64,000 nucleotides of DNA from Gordionus sp. m RMFG-2023 (lineage: Eukaryota > Nematomorpha > Gordioida > Chordodea > Parachordodidae), in assembly GCF_954871325.1 (NCBI RefSeq), contig NC_088777.1:41765366-41829365 (forward strand), in the 5' to 3' direction. The translations under genes and the position numbers were made by a program. Below the pieces are notes generated by a model. It saw only the letters and a program-made list of their open reading frames with translations, was not told the origin of the DNA and ran no database searches. Numbering within the stretch: position 1 is the first letter of the stretch; each line of letters begins with the position of its first letter. Below, piece after piece: positions 36,077 through 47,640 of the stretch.

Positions 36077-37877
36077 CAGGCGCGTACGCAGCGGGGTGGC
36101 ATGGGGACAAATTCCCCACCCCTTTTAAAGCCAAAAAAATGCTGATGCCGGATATATTTTTCAAAAAAATTAATGTTTATATTAATTTATATTTGTTAAT
36201 ATTTCTCCCTATCTCATATTAAATATATATTTAATTACATTTGTTATCACATTCATAAGTTATTTTATCAATTAATTTCGATTTCAAGTTTTCCGGCATA
36301 GTATTTACTTATTATTTTCAAATTAGTGGCGTAATATTTATCTACCATTTTCAAATTCCTAGTCAAATAATAATTATTTTTGAAACTTCTTGTCCAACAG
36401 GGAGAAAGAAATTGCAACCTTGTCCAACGAGATAGAGTCTCCGCCATCAAGAACAGCTTTTAAGGAGTTAGAAGAGCCAATATTTGCTATTACTGAAATA
36501 TCACAATGGCCTGAAAGAAATATTTCCTCAGAAGCAATTATTGGATTCAATGCTTATTACAAATTTTATTTCTCATCAGAATGTATTATTTAATTATACA
36601 ACAATTTAAAATATTACTTTTCAAAAACATGACATTGACTTGAATAAGAAGATGAGAATAGCGGAGAGCATTTTATCAGAACTCAAGGAAATTATGGCTA
36701 ATGTTGATGAAGAATTTCATATTTTATATTTTATTGTTGAGTCAAAAGCAGAGCTATACGTTTTTAATATTTGTCTCACTCGATTTGTAGTAAGGCAAAC
36801 TCATCGTTAAAACATTAATAGGATCAGTAGAAGAATATATCTTAGATACAGATACATTTATAACCCAAATAAATGAATTCTTAATTCATCATGCAGCACT
36901 TACCAATCTGCAAATAATACTTTCACAATAGCCTTACAAACCTTTTTCAGATGGTGATCTCTAACAAAAATATTTGTTAGAGATTTATTATGAAGATGTT
37001 AAAGTATCTAATGATGCCTTACTAGCTGAATAACTAAGTTTATAAGATTAACTATGGTTGTTATAGTCCCAAAAATGCTATGGAGCTCTGCATTATTTCA
37101 AACACATTTTAGAAATTCCCAATGTATTAAAAGGGTTTATATATATTAGCAACTCTTCCCATTAGTAAACTAATGAGAGAACATTCTCTTTTTTAAGAAG
37201 AATAACAGAGCCCTGCAGAAGTACCATTTGCAGGGCACGGCCCGGATTCTTTTAAAGTTTTTTACGACCCGGCCCGGCTTTTTTAAAAAAATTAGGCCCG
37301 GCTCGGCTTTTTTTAAAAAAAATTTCAGACCTGGCCCGGCTTTTTTTTAAATAAAATTTTCAGGCCCAGCCCAGATTTTTTTAAATAAATTTTATTTATT
37401 TGATTTTTATAGCTAATAATAACGATTTCAAATGTAGGCTGTTTTATTTAAAAAAAATTTTGGGCCAGGCCCAGGTATATTTAAAAAAATTAACATCTGA
37501 AAGTAGATTGAAAGGTTTGGTTGTTTAGAATATTCATAGGCATTTGACGACTAGCAAGGATGAGTTAATTGAAAAATTAGCTCAATCCCAACGAAGATTG
37601 GATTTTATATTGTAAATATATAACATACAAAATACAATTTTTCCTAAGAAACTTTTTGTATAAAGGCTTAAAAAATTCAAATTTCTATTTTGGGTCATTT
37701 AAGTGATTCTTTACATATAATTTTTTTATAATTCACATTAATTTAAAATTGCGTATTAGAAATAGTTATTAGTCCTAATAAATTTATGCTTGATATTTTT
37801 AAAAAACAATAATATTTCTTAAAAAAATTTATTATCCCTTCCTCCTCCCACTAACCAAATTCCTGCGTACGCGCCTG
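36077..37877 (+). mobile_element. hAT element copy, CAGGCGCGTACGCA termini
   Basis: CAGGCGCGTACGCA (36077-36090) and its inverted partner TGCGTACGCGCCTG (37864-37877) bound a 1.8-kb element. The plus strand carries a broken hAT transposase: 'ITEISQWPERNISSEA' near 36490, a 'QTHR' motif near 36797, 'TDTFITQINEFLIHHAAL' near 36850 and 'KDELIEKLAQSQRRLDF' near 37560, as in hAT transposases related to the 52-kDa repressor family. Several stops and frame changes are present. It is an inverted paralogue of 16408-18366. No target duplication is evident. Confidence 0.7.
37206..37490. mobile_element. GC-rich MITE remnant nested in hAT copy
   Basis: CAGAGCCCTGCAGAAGTACC opens an array of 'ggcccggc' units with T/A runs. 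It corresponds to 16812-17302 inverted but is shorter and lacks the second terminus. Confidence 0.65.
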
Positions 37878-38153
37878 ATTTATATCATTGAATAACATAG
37901 TTTACTAGAGTCCAAATTCTCATTTAATAGATTAAGGGATATATCAATTAAATTTTTCTTAACATTTATTTATATCATTTAATAACATATTTGTGTATAA
38001 AATTAAATATATAAAACAATTTAATATAAAATATTTTTATATATAAATTTATTATAACATAAATATAAAAATTTAATAATTTTTAAATTTGACTCTAAGA
38101 AGAATTATTTTAATTGCTAGGCAAGAATGGTCATATTGTAAAGCTAATGAAAA

Positions 38154-38279
38154 GGTATCAGAATCATTTATTATCAACTATTAATATATATATATATATG
38201 TTTAACAATTTTTATAAATTGTAAATAAATTGTCGCTTTAAGCCAATATAAAAAAATCAGTTTATTTAAATACATTACA
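38154..38279 (-). repeat. 3' LTR of the Gypsy element
   Basis: About 126 bp, very similar to 42170-42298. It reads TGTAATGTATT on the minus strand at its start. It differs from the other LTR by around half a dozen substitutions and small (AT)n length changes. Confidence 0.8.
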
Positions 38280-38292
38280 GTTCTCCCCACTA
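38280..38292 (-). promoter_or_regulatory. Polypurine tract of the Gypsy element
   Basis: On the minus strand AGTGGGGAGAA abuts the start of the 3' LTR, the usual position and composition of the plus-strand primer. Confidence 0.7.
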
Positions 38293-38556
38293 TAATTTGA
38301 ATTCATCATAATAACGTAATGGGGGTTTCGAAACTCTTTTTTCTAGAGTTGTATTTCCATTATGTTCTGCAATGTCCAAATCCTCAGTCATTGTCATCCT
38401 CAGTCATTGTCATGGGTTTCTTTAGCTATGACGTGAGCTTCCCTCAGTTGGTCGGCATGCTTGTTTTTTACAATACCTCAGACTTAACATCATACAATAT
38501 CGCACTTTTCCGTTGAACCACTGTTCCTTCATGCCATCCCGCAGTCCTTTCGTTTT

Positions 38557-39529
38557 TTACCTAAACCTTTTGCTTCCCTTTAAATTCACGGGGCTCAATG
38601 TTCCTATCATATTTTTTTGTTTCCATAACGCGTTTTCAGTCCTTTCTCTCGTAGATAATTTCCATTGATCTAACGTCTTCCTGAGCGGCCTTCCAAACAT
38701 CATTTCGGCAGGGAATTTACCGTAAATTGCATTTGGAGTATTTCGGTGAGTAATTAAAACATTCGCTAAATTTAATTGGTCCGGAGTCCCACTTCTCCTT
38801 CCAACATAGAAACGCGTCTTTATCGTACGTATATAGCGCTCAGCCAAACCATTCGATTTGGGGCTATAAGGGGCCGATCTAAAATGTTTTTTATTATTTT
38901 TAAAAAGAAACGTTTTGAATTCAGATCCAGTAAACTGAGTATCGTTATCTGAGACAATGTAACGAGGTAAACCAAATCTAGCGAAATAATTACGCAGATT
39001 ATTTATTACACTCGTCGAATTAATATGTGTTATGCAACTTCAACCCATTTGGTGAAAGCGTCTACGCAAATTAACCAGTACTTTCCAGACACGGGGCCTG
39101 TCAAATCAATGTGTATTCTTTCTCAAGGTCGGGTAGGAATATTACAATTGTATAATGATACTTCTCTGGCTCCCGGTCTTCCTTCCTGACAACTTTTGCA
39201 GTTTTTTACGAATTCTTCAACATCTCGATCGAGATTTGTCCAAAAGACATAGTATCTGCATAAGGATTTCATCCCCACTATCCCCGGATGTTCTCGATGG
39301 ATAACATTAAAACCTCTTTTTTTAAGTTATCAGGAATGATGATTCTATCATTATAAAATAATAGCCCTTCTTCGAAAGAAATATTATTTTTAATTAAGAT
39401 GAATTTTTTTAAACTTTCCGAATAATTATTCATATTATCAATATGCCAATGATTTTTTATTAATTTAATGATCTCTTTTAGACTTATATCATTGATAGTT
39501 TCACTTATAACTTTACTTCGAGTGAACAA
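38557..39529 (-). mobile_element. Gypsy integrase region (fossil)
   Basis: Minus-strand frames show the N-terminal zinc-binding side (39529-39278) and part of the core ('AERYIRTIKTRFYVG', 'THRNTPNAIYGKFPAEMMFG', 38847-38557). It is broken. Confidence 0.7.
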
Positions 39530-39667
39530 TAAATCTTCAATTAAATTGATCCTTACTTCTCTAATTTCATTTTCAAATATTTTTTTTTATTCATTCATTT
39601 TTCTCTCTACCCCCAAACGGGATAGAGCTTCGGCTCATCTGTTTTGATTACCCGGCTTATGAATTAT

Positions 39668-39946
39668 CTAATCATCGTAATTTAAAAGCTTCGTGGCCCA
39701 CCGTATTAAACGGTTATTTGTTATCTTATTTAGGTCTCTTTTATCACCTAAGATAAATTTTAAAGGTTTATGATCAGTAACCAAAATAAAATGTCTTCCA
39801 TAAATATACTGATGAAACTTCTCGATGGCGAATATGATCGCCGAAGCCTCCCGATCAATAGTGGCGTAATTTTTTTTCAGCTGCCGAAAGTGTCCTCGAT
39901 GCGTAAGCAATCGGTTTCTCCTGGCCAGTAAGAAATCGGTGTGCAA
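39668..39946 (-). mobile_element. Gypsy RNase H region (fossil)
   Basis: The motif run 'YATIDREASAIIFAIEKFHQ' followed by 'FILVTDHKPLKFI' is typical of Gypsy RNase H. It is part of the 38154-42298 element. Confidence 0.75.
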
Positions 39947-40060
39947 TAACAGCTCCTAGACCATCTTCGGAAGCGTCACAAGAAATCACGACAGGAATAT
40001 CGGCTGAATAAGGAATTATTGTATCTTCTTTTGATAATATTTTTTTACTATATTAAATAT

Positions 40061-41110
40061 TTAAACTTCTTTAGCTGACCAAAACCAACTTACATTTTTG
40101 CTCCTTAGTCGGTGTAAAGGTGCACAAATAGAATGTAAATTTTTAATAAACGATTCATGATAATTTACCATTCCCAAAAACGAACGTAATTCTTTAACAT
40201 TAGATGGTGTTTTACAATTTTTTATAGCATTAATCTTATCTTCGGTCGGGTGAATAACATGACCTAAATAAGTAATTGACTTTTCTCCAATTTTAATTTT
40301 ATCGGTCGTCGTTTTCAGTCCAGCCTTATCAAATCTTCTTAATACTTCTTCTAGATTAACCATATGATCAAAATTATTCCGCCTGCAATAATTACATCGT
40401 CTAAAAATACACTAACCATAGGAATTCCCTTTAATAGGTTTTGCATAAAGCGTTGAAATATTATCGGAGCGCTAGTCAACCCTTCTTTTATATCGGTAAT
40501 AACCGACATGAGTCGAAATTACTAAAAGGTCTCTACATTCTGGACTAACTCCGAATTGTAAAAATGCATCTCTTAAATCTATCGTTGAAAATATTTTACC
40601 ACCCGGGATCCTATTTGTCAGGTCGACGAAAGTTGGTAGTAAATCGTTATCTATCGCGAAATATTTGTTGATTGTTAAACAAAAATCTCCGCATATCCGC
40701 ACGGCACCGGATTTCTTTAAAATATTAACCGTTGGCGTAGCCCAAGTAATTGGAGTCTTTGTTGGATCTACCTTCTCGATAACGCCTTCATTTAAAAGTC
40801 TGACCAACTCAGCTTCAACGGTTCGACGCAACGGAAATGGAATTCTTCTAGATGACAACGCAATTGGCACTATATTTGGTTGTATCTTTATGACGGCTTC
40901 CTGTAATTTTATTTGTCCTAATTTTTTTTTAAAAACTTGCGGAAATTTTGAAACAATTGTAATTAAACTGGAATCTTTCATATTTATATAATTAATACAA
41001 ACTTCTTCAGGAAGTTTTATATCAAATTCTATAAGAAAGGGAATTCCAAAAATGAGAGAATTCTCACCCTTAACTACCCAATATTTTTTACTTCGATTTT
41101 CACGAAACAT
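40061..41110 (-). mobile_element. Gypsy reverse transcriptase region (fossil)
   Basis: 'GAVRICGDFCLTINKYFAID' and 'FSTIDLRDAFLQF' lie in the upstream part (41110-40472), 'YLGHVIHPTEDKI' and 'LRSFLGMVNYHESFI' in the downstream part (40363-40061). These are standard Gypsy RT and connection motifs. Confidence 0.8.
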
Positions 41111-41517
41111 TTACCCAATACTTCGATTTTGATATGGTTATATCCTACTAGTTTATAAGCAAGTGATAATGTTGGTTTGCCTATGCGACTACAGGTAACC
41201 TCGTCTATTACACTACACGCCGCGCCAGTATTGAATTCCATAGTAAGCTGCAGCCCATTTATCTTTGCATCGATTGTAACTTTATTAGCAAAAGACAGGC
41301 GAGGTGTGCGTGGTAAAATCATTCTACACTCTTTTGCTATGTGGTTTGCTTTTCCGCACCTAAAACATATTACTTTTTTTTGGCTGAAATTAGGTTTAAA
41401 ACTTGGTTTATAAAAATTATGGTTGAGTTTGTTAGCATTATAATTATAATTATTATTATCGAATTTGTTTACGTTGTTATAATTATTCCTAAAATAAGTA
41501 TTTTTGGAACCTTGCAT
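41074..41517 (-). mobile_element. Gypsy zinc knuckle and protease region (fossil)
   Basis: An Asn-rich stretch leads to a CCHC knuckle (CFRCGKANHIAKEC). About 40 residues later there is an aspartic-protease-like segment. Confidence 0.75.
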
Positions 41518-41776
41518 AGGCTAACGTTTAATTATTTAATTAAATTCTGCCAGGGTTTCCATCTCCAATGAAGACAACGCAATAGACGTACAGTATCTTC
41601 AAAAGTAATATTTCCTTCGGCATATTTTGACCGAAGTTCTTTGTCCAGCTCAGGTAACCCTACTCCTAAGATGAAAATATCTCTTAAGAGTTCATCAACC
41701 GGCGATTTAAAATTGCATAAAGAGCAAATGCTTTTTAATTTAATTGAAAAGTCAATTATACTTTCGTTATTTCTTT

Positions 41777-42079
41777 TTAATGTAAAAACCTATAAAGAAA
41801 AATACTCGAGACATCCTTAAAAATTTTTTCTAAATTCTCGAGTAAAGTTAAATAATTTATATTATTCAAATTATTTGGAAAATAATAATTTTTTATTTTA
41901 ACTAGATTTTCTCTGCCTATATAGGCCAATAAAAAATCTTTTTTTTTATTTTCATCGAAAATATTTTTTACTTTGAAAATGAGTTCTAAATTATATAGGT
42001 AATCCTGAATATTAACTTTTTCTTTGACAAATTCTGGAATATGAAATTGAGTATGTTCTTCAATCTTCTTCAAAGGCAT
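41777..42079 (-). mobile_element. Gypsy gag start (fossil)
   Basis: The first open frame inside the 5' LTR begins MPLKKIEEHTQFHIPEF and has a gag-like helical, Lys/Glu/Asn-rich make-up. Assigned mainly by position. Confidence 0.5.
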
Positions 42080-42169
42080 GTTATAATTTTAATCTTTTTA
42101 TTTTAAATAATTCGTCGTCGTCAAAAATGGCTGAAAAATAAATCGTCGCCAAATGAAATGAAATGGAAA

Positions 42170-42298
42170 TGTATCAGAATAATTTATTATCAACTGTTAA
42201 TATATATATATATATATATGTTTTACAATTTTTATAAATTGTAAATAAATTGTCGCTTTGCCAATATAAAAAAAATCAATTTATTAAAATACATTACA
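42170..42298 (-). repeat. 5' LTR of the Gypsy element
   Basis: About 129 bp, from TGTAATGTATT to ATTCTGATACA on the minus strand (TG...CA ends). It includes an (AT)n run longer than in the 3' LTR. Confidence 0.8.
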
Positions 42299-43226
42299 GT
42301 TCTTTATATCTATATATAAAGTTATAAAATTGGGAGGGTTCTTGACAATATGTTTGCCATTTATTGCTCCAAAATAATTTGGGAATCTTGATTGAAGCAG
42401 GAATTCCTGGGAAATCTAAAGATAAGTAAATATTAACCTTGATTTATTATAATAAATTTCAGAGTTGTTCTAGAATCGAGATTAAAAGATCGAGGACCCA
42501 CGAATCGATCATAATTTTAGCAATTTACCCGGATTCATGATTTCCTCTTAAATTGAAGTTATGATGTTCATTCTCAGTTTAGTCATTTTTTTTCATTTTT
42601 GGGTTTTACAAAAATTATTTTTTTAAACTCATTTTGTGTATATATAAACATATAAAGAAAAAAAATAGAAGTATCCTATATTATTTTTAGAGTTATAATG
42701 TTCAATCTCAGTTTACTTATTTTTTTAGACTGCATAAATTGTATTTTATTTTTGACTCATTTAAAATAAACACAATAATTTAAAATTGTTATTGAATAGG
42801 TAAACTAGTTTACTTCAATTAAAATTTAGGGGTCCTAAAAAAAGCCTTTGGTTTGGATATTCATTGGTCTTAATAAAAACCTTAGGGTTTTTATTTAAAA
42901 AAGACGTTCGCCATAAATGTTAAATAAAGATATGATAATAAATAATGATAAAATGTTTAAACCAATTAGAAATAGCAATATTCCACAAATAATTTTATAA
43001 AGATATTTAAGATAAATAGAAACTCATTATAAATTCCATAACAAGATAAGAAGGTTTCTTTCTTACATACAATTAATCTTAAAATATGAATTATTTGTAA
43101 AAGCCAGGAAGATCGACAATTGTTAAAAATATATATTAATATTTATTAATATAGGGAAAATTATTTAGTTAATTACTGGGTGTATTAATTGTTGGCAATT
43201 AAATATTTATAATAAAATAAATAGTT
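42299..43226. other. No gene recognised
   Basis: A+T-rich sequence without sustained frames or repeats of note. Confidence 0.5.
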
Positions 43227-43490
43227 CTATGGCCTTATTGTTTTCGTACTCCGCTTTGGCTCTTTTGACTTGATTAGGTTTCTGATCCTAAAGGTTTCAC
43301 TATAGCTAATTGACCACATGTTGATGTTATTATTTCCATTACTATTTTCTTTTAGTATTTTCAACAAAATTGCCTTATGTTCAGCATTTGTCATCTCAGC
43401 CCAGCTATGATGCATGATATATCTAATGCCTTTGTTAGATATAAGGGTCCAACCCACATATGACTCTTTCGAAGTCTATCAAAATAATAT
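43227..43490 (-). CDS. Unidentified terminal exon
   Basis: An 'ag' at about 43480 is followed by an open frame of about 84 codons to a TAG at 43227. It includes 'SYVGWTLISNKGIRYIMHHS' and ends in a basic stretch (KSKEPKRSTKT). Composition is less biased than the surrounding sequence, which suggests it was or is coding. I do not recognise the family. It could be the last exon of the decayed gene just upstream (43590-47290, minus) or a transposon piece. Confidence 0.35.
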
Positions 43491-43589
43491 CATTTATTTT
43501 ATTTATCATTATATTATTTTTCCAATCAAATTTTTTAGTACATGTATACTTTCACAATTATTGTTGATGTAGGGTGATAAATTTATTTT

Positions 43590-43987
43590 ATTTTAGGTAA
43601 ATGTTCCATATTATATAATTTATCTATTAAATGATTATCTAAATAATTTCCAAATTTTGTATAATTTTTATTTAAGCAAAATTGTTTTAAATTATCAATA
43701 TTTTTTTAAAAGATTTCATCGGTTAATGAAAATAATATTCCATCTTTATTGAAAATAAAATTTATAATTATGTTTCTAATTTTTTTTCAATTCTTTCTTT
43801 ATTAGTTTAAAAATGTATTAAATTTCCTTTTAATTATTTCTACGCAAGGCAGATACCATCCCCAATTCTCCGTCACTACTTAAATTATTAATGGGTGTTC
43901 GATTTATTTAAAAAAATGATTTTAGGTGGGAGAATATCATTAAATGTTTGATAATCCGAATTACCCTGTAAAAATATAGGTCTAAAG
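43590..43987 (-). pseudogene. Unidentified decayed coding sequence, downstream part
   Basis: Minus-strand frames include 'NSDYQTFNDILPPKIIFLNK', 'DGELGMVSALRRNN' and 'KNYTKFGNYLDNHLIDKLYN', which read like protein but are interrupted several times. The hAT at 43988-47067 splits it from 47068-47290. Family not recognised. Confidence 0.35.
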
Positions 43988-44361
43988 TAGACATGTGCGC
44001 CGAGCATTTTTGGCGGCGGCGTTTTTTTAAATAATCGGCTGGTGGCGGCGAATCGATTTAGACGCCGCCACAAAAATCGGAGGCGGAGCGGCGTCAAATA
44101 TTTTTCTAACTTAAATTTTTTAAATTAAAATTATAAATTCATTGGAGACACTTTTAAAATAAAATTTATGCTTTATTACGTTTATAACTATAATTTAATG
44201 ATTTTATTAAGTTATTAAGTTATAATTATTGTGTATAAATATTATTTTATTTAGATTTATAGGACATAATAATGATCCTTTAGAGTCTAGAGTGAGCCCA
44301 CCTATGGAAAATATACGCCCGCTGGGTGTGCTTGTAGCTGGATCGCGCATGATCTTTCTAG

Positions 44362-45743
44362 CTAATATTTAAAGTTTAGGAAGATCCAAGCTCTTATCTT
44401 CCAAAAATCTAAGACATCTTTTATCTCTAAATTATAAGGCGAAAATAATGTATAACACTCTTTTTCTAAACTAGTTAAATAGTCTTGTTGTTCCAGGTTA
44501 TTCTTATGAATAGATGAATGTTTTGTAGCAAATGACTTGAGATAATCGAATTTTGAAACAACGTCCATCGTTTCACATTCGGTTAATTCATCCGTGTAAG
44601 ACCGTAGAGAGGTAGTGACATAAAAATTACACCGGAGTAATATATTTTTTACTTTAAATTTCATTTACTATGTTTATAGATTGAAAACGAGGATCCAAAA
44701 GTGCTCCTAACATTTAAGTAAAAAAATAAACAAAGAGAAATAATATAAAAAAAATAATTTATGTATTTTAAAATATTACCTGAAGATCGGTTATTAAGAA
44801 TCTATGATCAAATTTAGCAAATATTTTGTTTAAGGGATTCTATGGGAGGATTATCATATTCTTTTATAATTAAATGATTTTTAATTTCACCAAGAAATAA
44901 GGATAAATTTATAGTAACTCCTTTATGGACCGATAAAAATTCAATAGTTTTTTTGAAGGTTTTAAGAAAATTTAAAAGTTCATGCACCAAGTCCCAATCG
45001 GAGTTAAATAATTTTAGATCCGGTTTCTCCATTCTATTTAATAGAATATTTATAGGATTTTTGTTATTGCCAGTCACCTTTCCAGTATTATTAAATACTA
45101 TGCCAACGTGTAGACACATTTAATTTTTAAGGTTTTATGTTTTTGATTTGCACTATCAACATCAAACCCCAAACGATCTTCATAAAAGGGTTCATTATCA
45201 TCCAAATCTAAAATATCCGATGTATATATGATATCGATTCAAATTTTCTATTTTCGAAATCGATCGTTTATATTTTCGATATCGTTTATATTTTCGATAT
45301 CGTTTATATTTTCGATATCGTTTATATTTTCGATATCGTTTATATTTTAGATATCGTTTATATTTTCGATATCGTTTTCAAAATCTGCTGTTTTTAATCT
45401 TAAGACAACTATAACTTCTCTTACTTTTTTAATAAGATTTTCTATTTTATTAACTTTTTTTATTCCATCGACTGTCACTATATTATGTAATCCATGACCC
45501 AAACATAGATGATGGTCATATTCTCCTAGACGAACCCTTTTCTTTAAATTCTGCATACGTAAACATTTGAATTTTCTTTGACTCTAAATCAAATTCATTT
45601 TCAACTTTTCCTATCTCGGAAAGAATAGTTTCAGCGGTATGTTTTTGAGTGACATGATGTATCGCCAATGTAAATACAATATTAAAATTATTGTCTATTT
45701 CGTGAAATATTTGTCGGTCCACATATAAAAAGTTATAGCCCAA
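44362..45743 (-). pseudogene. hAT transposase core and C-terminal half, broken
   Basis: In minus-strand order: 45743-45516 (TLAIHHVTQKHTAETIL), 45556-45347 (HHLCLGHGLHNIV plus a helical 'IENLIKKVREVIVVL'), 45119-44814 (W..VHELLNFLKTFKK) and 44664-44362. The order matches a BED-type hAT transposase. Frame overlap at 45516-45556 shows a frameshift. The dimerisation domain was not recognised. Confidence 0.6.
45255..45380. repeat. 18-bp minisatellite, about 6-7 units
   Basis: 'cgatatcgtttatatttt' repeats head to tail with almost no variation, inside the hAT transposase remnant. Each unit has the palindrome cgatatcg or a one-base variant. Confidence 0.85.
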
Positions 45744-46319
45744 AATTTAGGACCTATATTAATTTGTTAACATATGTATGCTTTCATTGATAAATACATA
45801 TCATATAATCCACTCCTGCTAAGTGTTGTTCTATCTGGTAAATCTTTTGTATCTGAAATAATGCCATATTTATACATAATAAAAAGCTAATAATAAAAAT
45901 ATGCCATAAAAAATTCTAAATGTGGGATGAAATCAGTTTTATTTAAATACTCTATTATAAAATAATTAAATATATTAATAAAAAATTAAGATTGCCCTAT
46001 AAAAAACTATAATGATTTTACAAATAACCTTTAAAAAATCTTGCATTCCAGTATTATTTATAGAAGAATGGCATTAAATCCTTGCAGCACATGAGATAAT
46101 TCCTTACCAGAATCCATTTTTTTTAAATAGGGTCAATTGTATCTTTTACAATGGGTTTGAAAAATAACTTTAATTTTGTTTAGATATTTCTTCTTTATAT
46201 GATAAGTCATGTTTGTCAAGTAAATGTTTTATTATGTTTGATGTGCTGATATTTTTTGAAAAAGATAATTGGATAACTAATTATAAAATTCACAAATATT
46301 TTCGAAATATTCAAAAAAT

Positions 46320-46538
46320 TTACTCTGAAAATGAATAATTATTTTCATCCTCACCATCTTTATCAAGTGCTATTAACAAGCATATACTACAAAAGGCTTT
46401 ATCTGTAGCAACACTGGTTCTCTTATTATTTGTGTCAGTTTTTAATATTAAGGATTCAAAATATTTCCATGCAAAAGAAGGTTTTGCTTGCAAGGATATA
46501 CTATATTTTGTTACAGGGTATTGTAATGCTGCATCCAT
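46320..46538 (-). pseudogene. BED-type zinc-finger exon of the hAT
   Basis: 'SFAWKYFESLILKTDTNNKR' is followed by 'AFCSICLLI'. The W..F start and C-x2-C pair are those of a BED finger. The downstream H...H/C ligands are not visible. Confidence 0.5.
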
Positions 46539-47067
46539 TATAATTGTTTTATTCCTGCTATTTTTATATATGTTATAATCACAACAAAAGAAATCATTAA
46601 TTAAATTTTCTTTTATGATAAAAAATAAATTTTATATAACCAATTGTAGGTTAAAAATATTGTATTACCTTTTATATAATAATTTATGATTTTATTAAAA
46701 ATATTTAAAGCATCAAAAATTAAAAGAATAAAATATAGAATATTATCAATACCTTTTTTGTTTTAATATCCTAATCTTATCTTATTGGTCACAGACCTGC
46801 CCAAAGTGGCGAACGTGATTTTATGGATTGTTACAAATCAAATTTATAGCAAATTATATTTATTAATTTTAAAAAATAAAATCGCATTTTTTATTAATTC
46901 AAAAAATATTTATTTTTCTTTTAATTACAATTCATAAATATAAATAAATAAAATAAATATTATTTTTAATAATAAAATATATGTATCACGCCGCCACGCA
47001 GCCGAATTTTTACATCGGCGTCGGTGTAGTCAATAACCGGCGGCGTGATCGGTGGTGCACATGTCTA

Positions 47068-47290
47068 GTCCTAAGAAATTGGGTGATCATGTAAACGTGT
47101 GTTTTTATGCATTTGTGTTTAAAAACGGTGCATGTGATAAACAATTCTCCTAAATTATAAATTTTATCTATATTTATAATGCTATGATTATTATTTGAGC
47201 ATATATATTTAATCCTATCTATCATGAGGCGAGTATATAAAATAAGAGATATTACTTTATCGGGGTTATTATTAACCTTTTGTACCAATG
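47068..47290 (-). pseudogene. Unidentified decayed coding sequence, upstream part
   Basis: Open minus-strand frame of about 72 codons up to the hAT insertion point, including 'LILYTRLMIDRIKYICS' and 'KIYNLGELFITCTVFKH'. The frame runs out of the element's right flank and probably continued into 43987 before the insertion. Family not recognised. Confidence 0.35.
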
Positions 47291-47459
47291 GGTATTTTTA
47301 AATTAAAGGAAGGAAATGACACCACCTCTTTTTATAAAAGGTTTACAATTATGATAACCTCTTTTATAAAAATGTGAGGTGACCTCCATAATCATAAAAT
47401 GCTTTATTGAAGCTAATTTTTTTTGATAAGTCTATGACATTTAATTGGGAGAGGAGAAC

Positions 47460-47640
47460 GATATGGCACTAACTGACAACAAAGAAGATGAATTTGATCC
47501 CATATTTGTAGAATATGCGTTACACGATGATGATGCTAACTGTAATTGTATATTTAATGATCAGAACATTTGAAATCAAATAGGATTAGAATTGGAAGGT
47601 TTAATTACTTCAAAAATGTTAATTAATCGTAATTTTTAAA
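47460..47640 (+). pseudogene. Unidentified short coding remnant
   Basis: From ATG 47463 the frame reads MALTDNKEDEFDPIFVEYAL, then HDDDANCNCIF, with a stop about 37 codons in and open sequence beyond. The acidic, codon-like composition stands out from the A/T background. It may be the N-terminal side of the hAT remnant at 49270-49610. Confidence 0.3.

Larger units (their letters stand above)
38154..42298 (-). mobile_element. Gypsy (Ty3-like) LTR retrotransposon, broken
   Basis: Both LTRs are present, and in minus-strand order gag, zinc knuckle/protease, reverse transcriptase, RNase H and integrase can be recognised, the normal Gypsy order. The element is only about 4.1 kb. Coding parts lie in several separate frames with multiple breaks, so it is a fossil. 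LTR divergence of about 5 percent suggests a moderately old insertion. No envelope-like frame was seen. Confidence 0.85.
43988..47067 (-). mobile_element. hAT transposon with BED finger, 3.1 kb, broken
   Basis: TAGACATGTGCGCCG at 43988 and the inverted GGTGCACATGTCTA ending at 47067 form the termini, with GC-rich cggcggcg patches inside both ends. The flanks gtctaaag and gtcctaag are an imperfect 8-bp duplication (6/8). The minus strand holds transposase pieces. BED-like finger: 'SFAWKYFESLIL...FCSICL' (46538-46320). Core: 'HHLCLGHGLHNIV' (45556-45347). C-terminal half: 'DWDLVHELLNFLKTFKKTIE' (45119-44814) and a further piece at 44664-44362. Stops and frame changes separate them. Confidence 0.75.

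Noticed and set aside
40665-40991. Plus-strand frame in the Gypsy element
   Set aside because: It is antisense to the reverse-transcriptase region.
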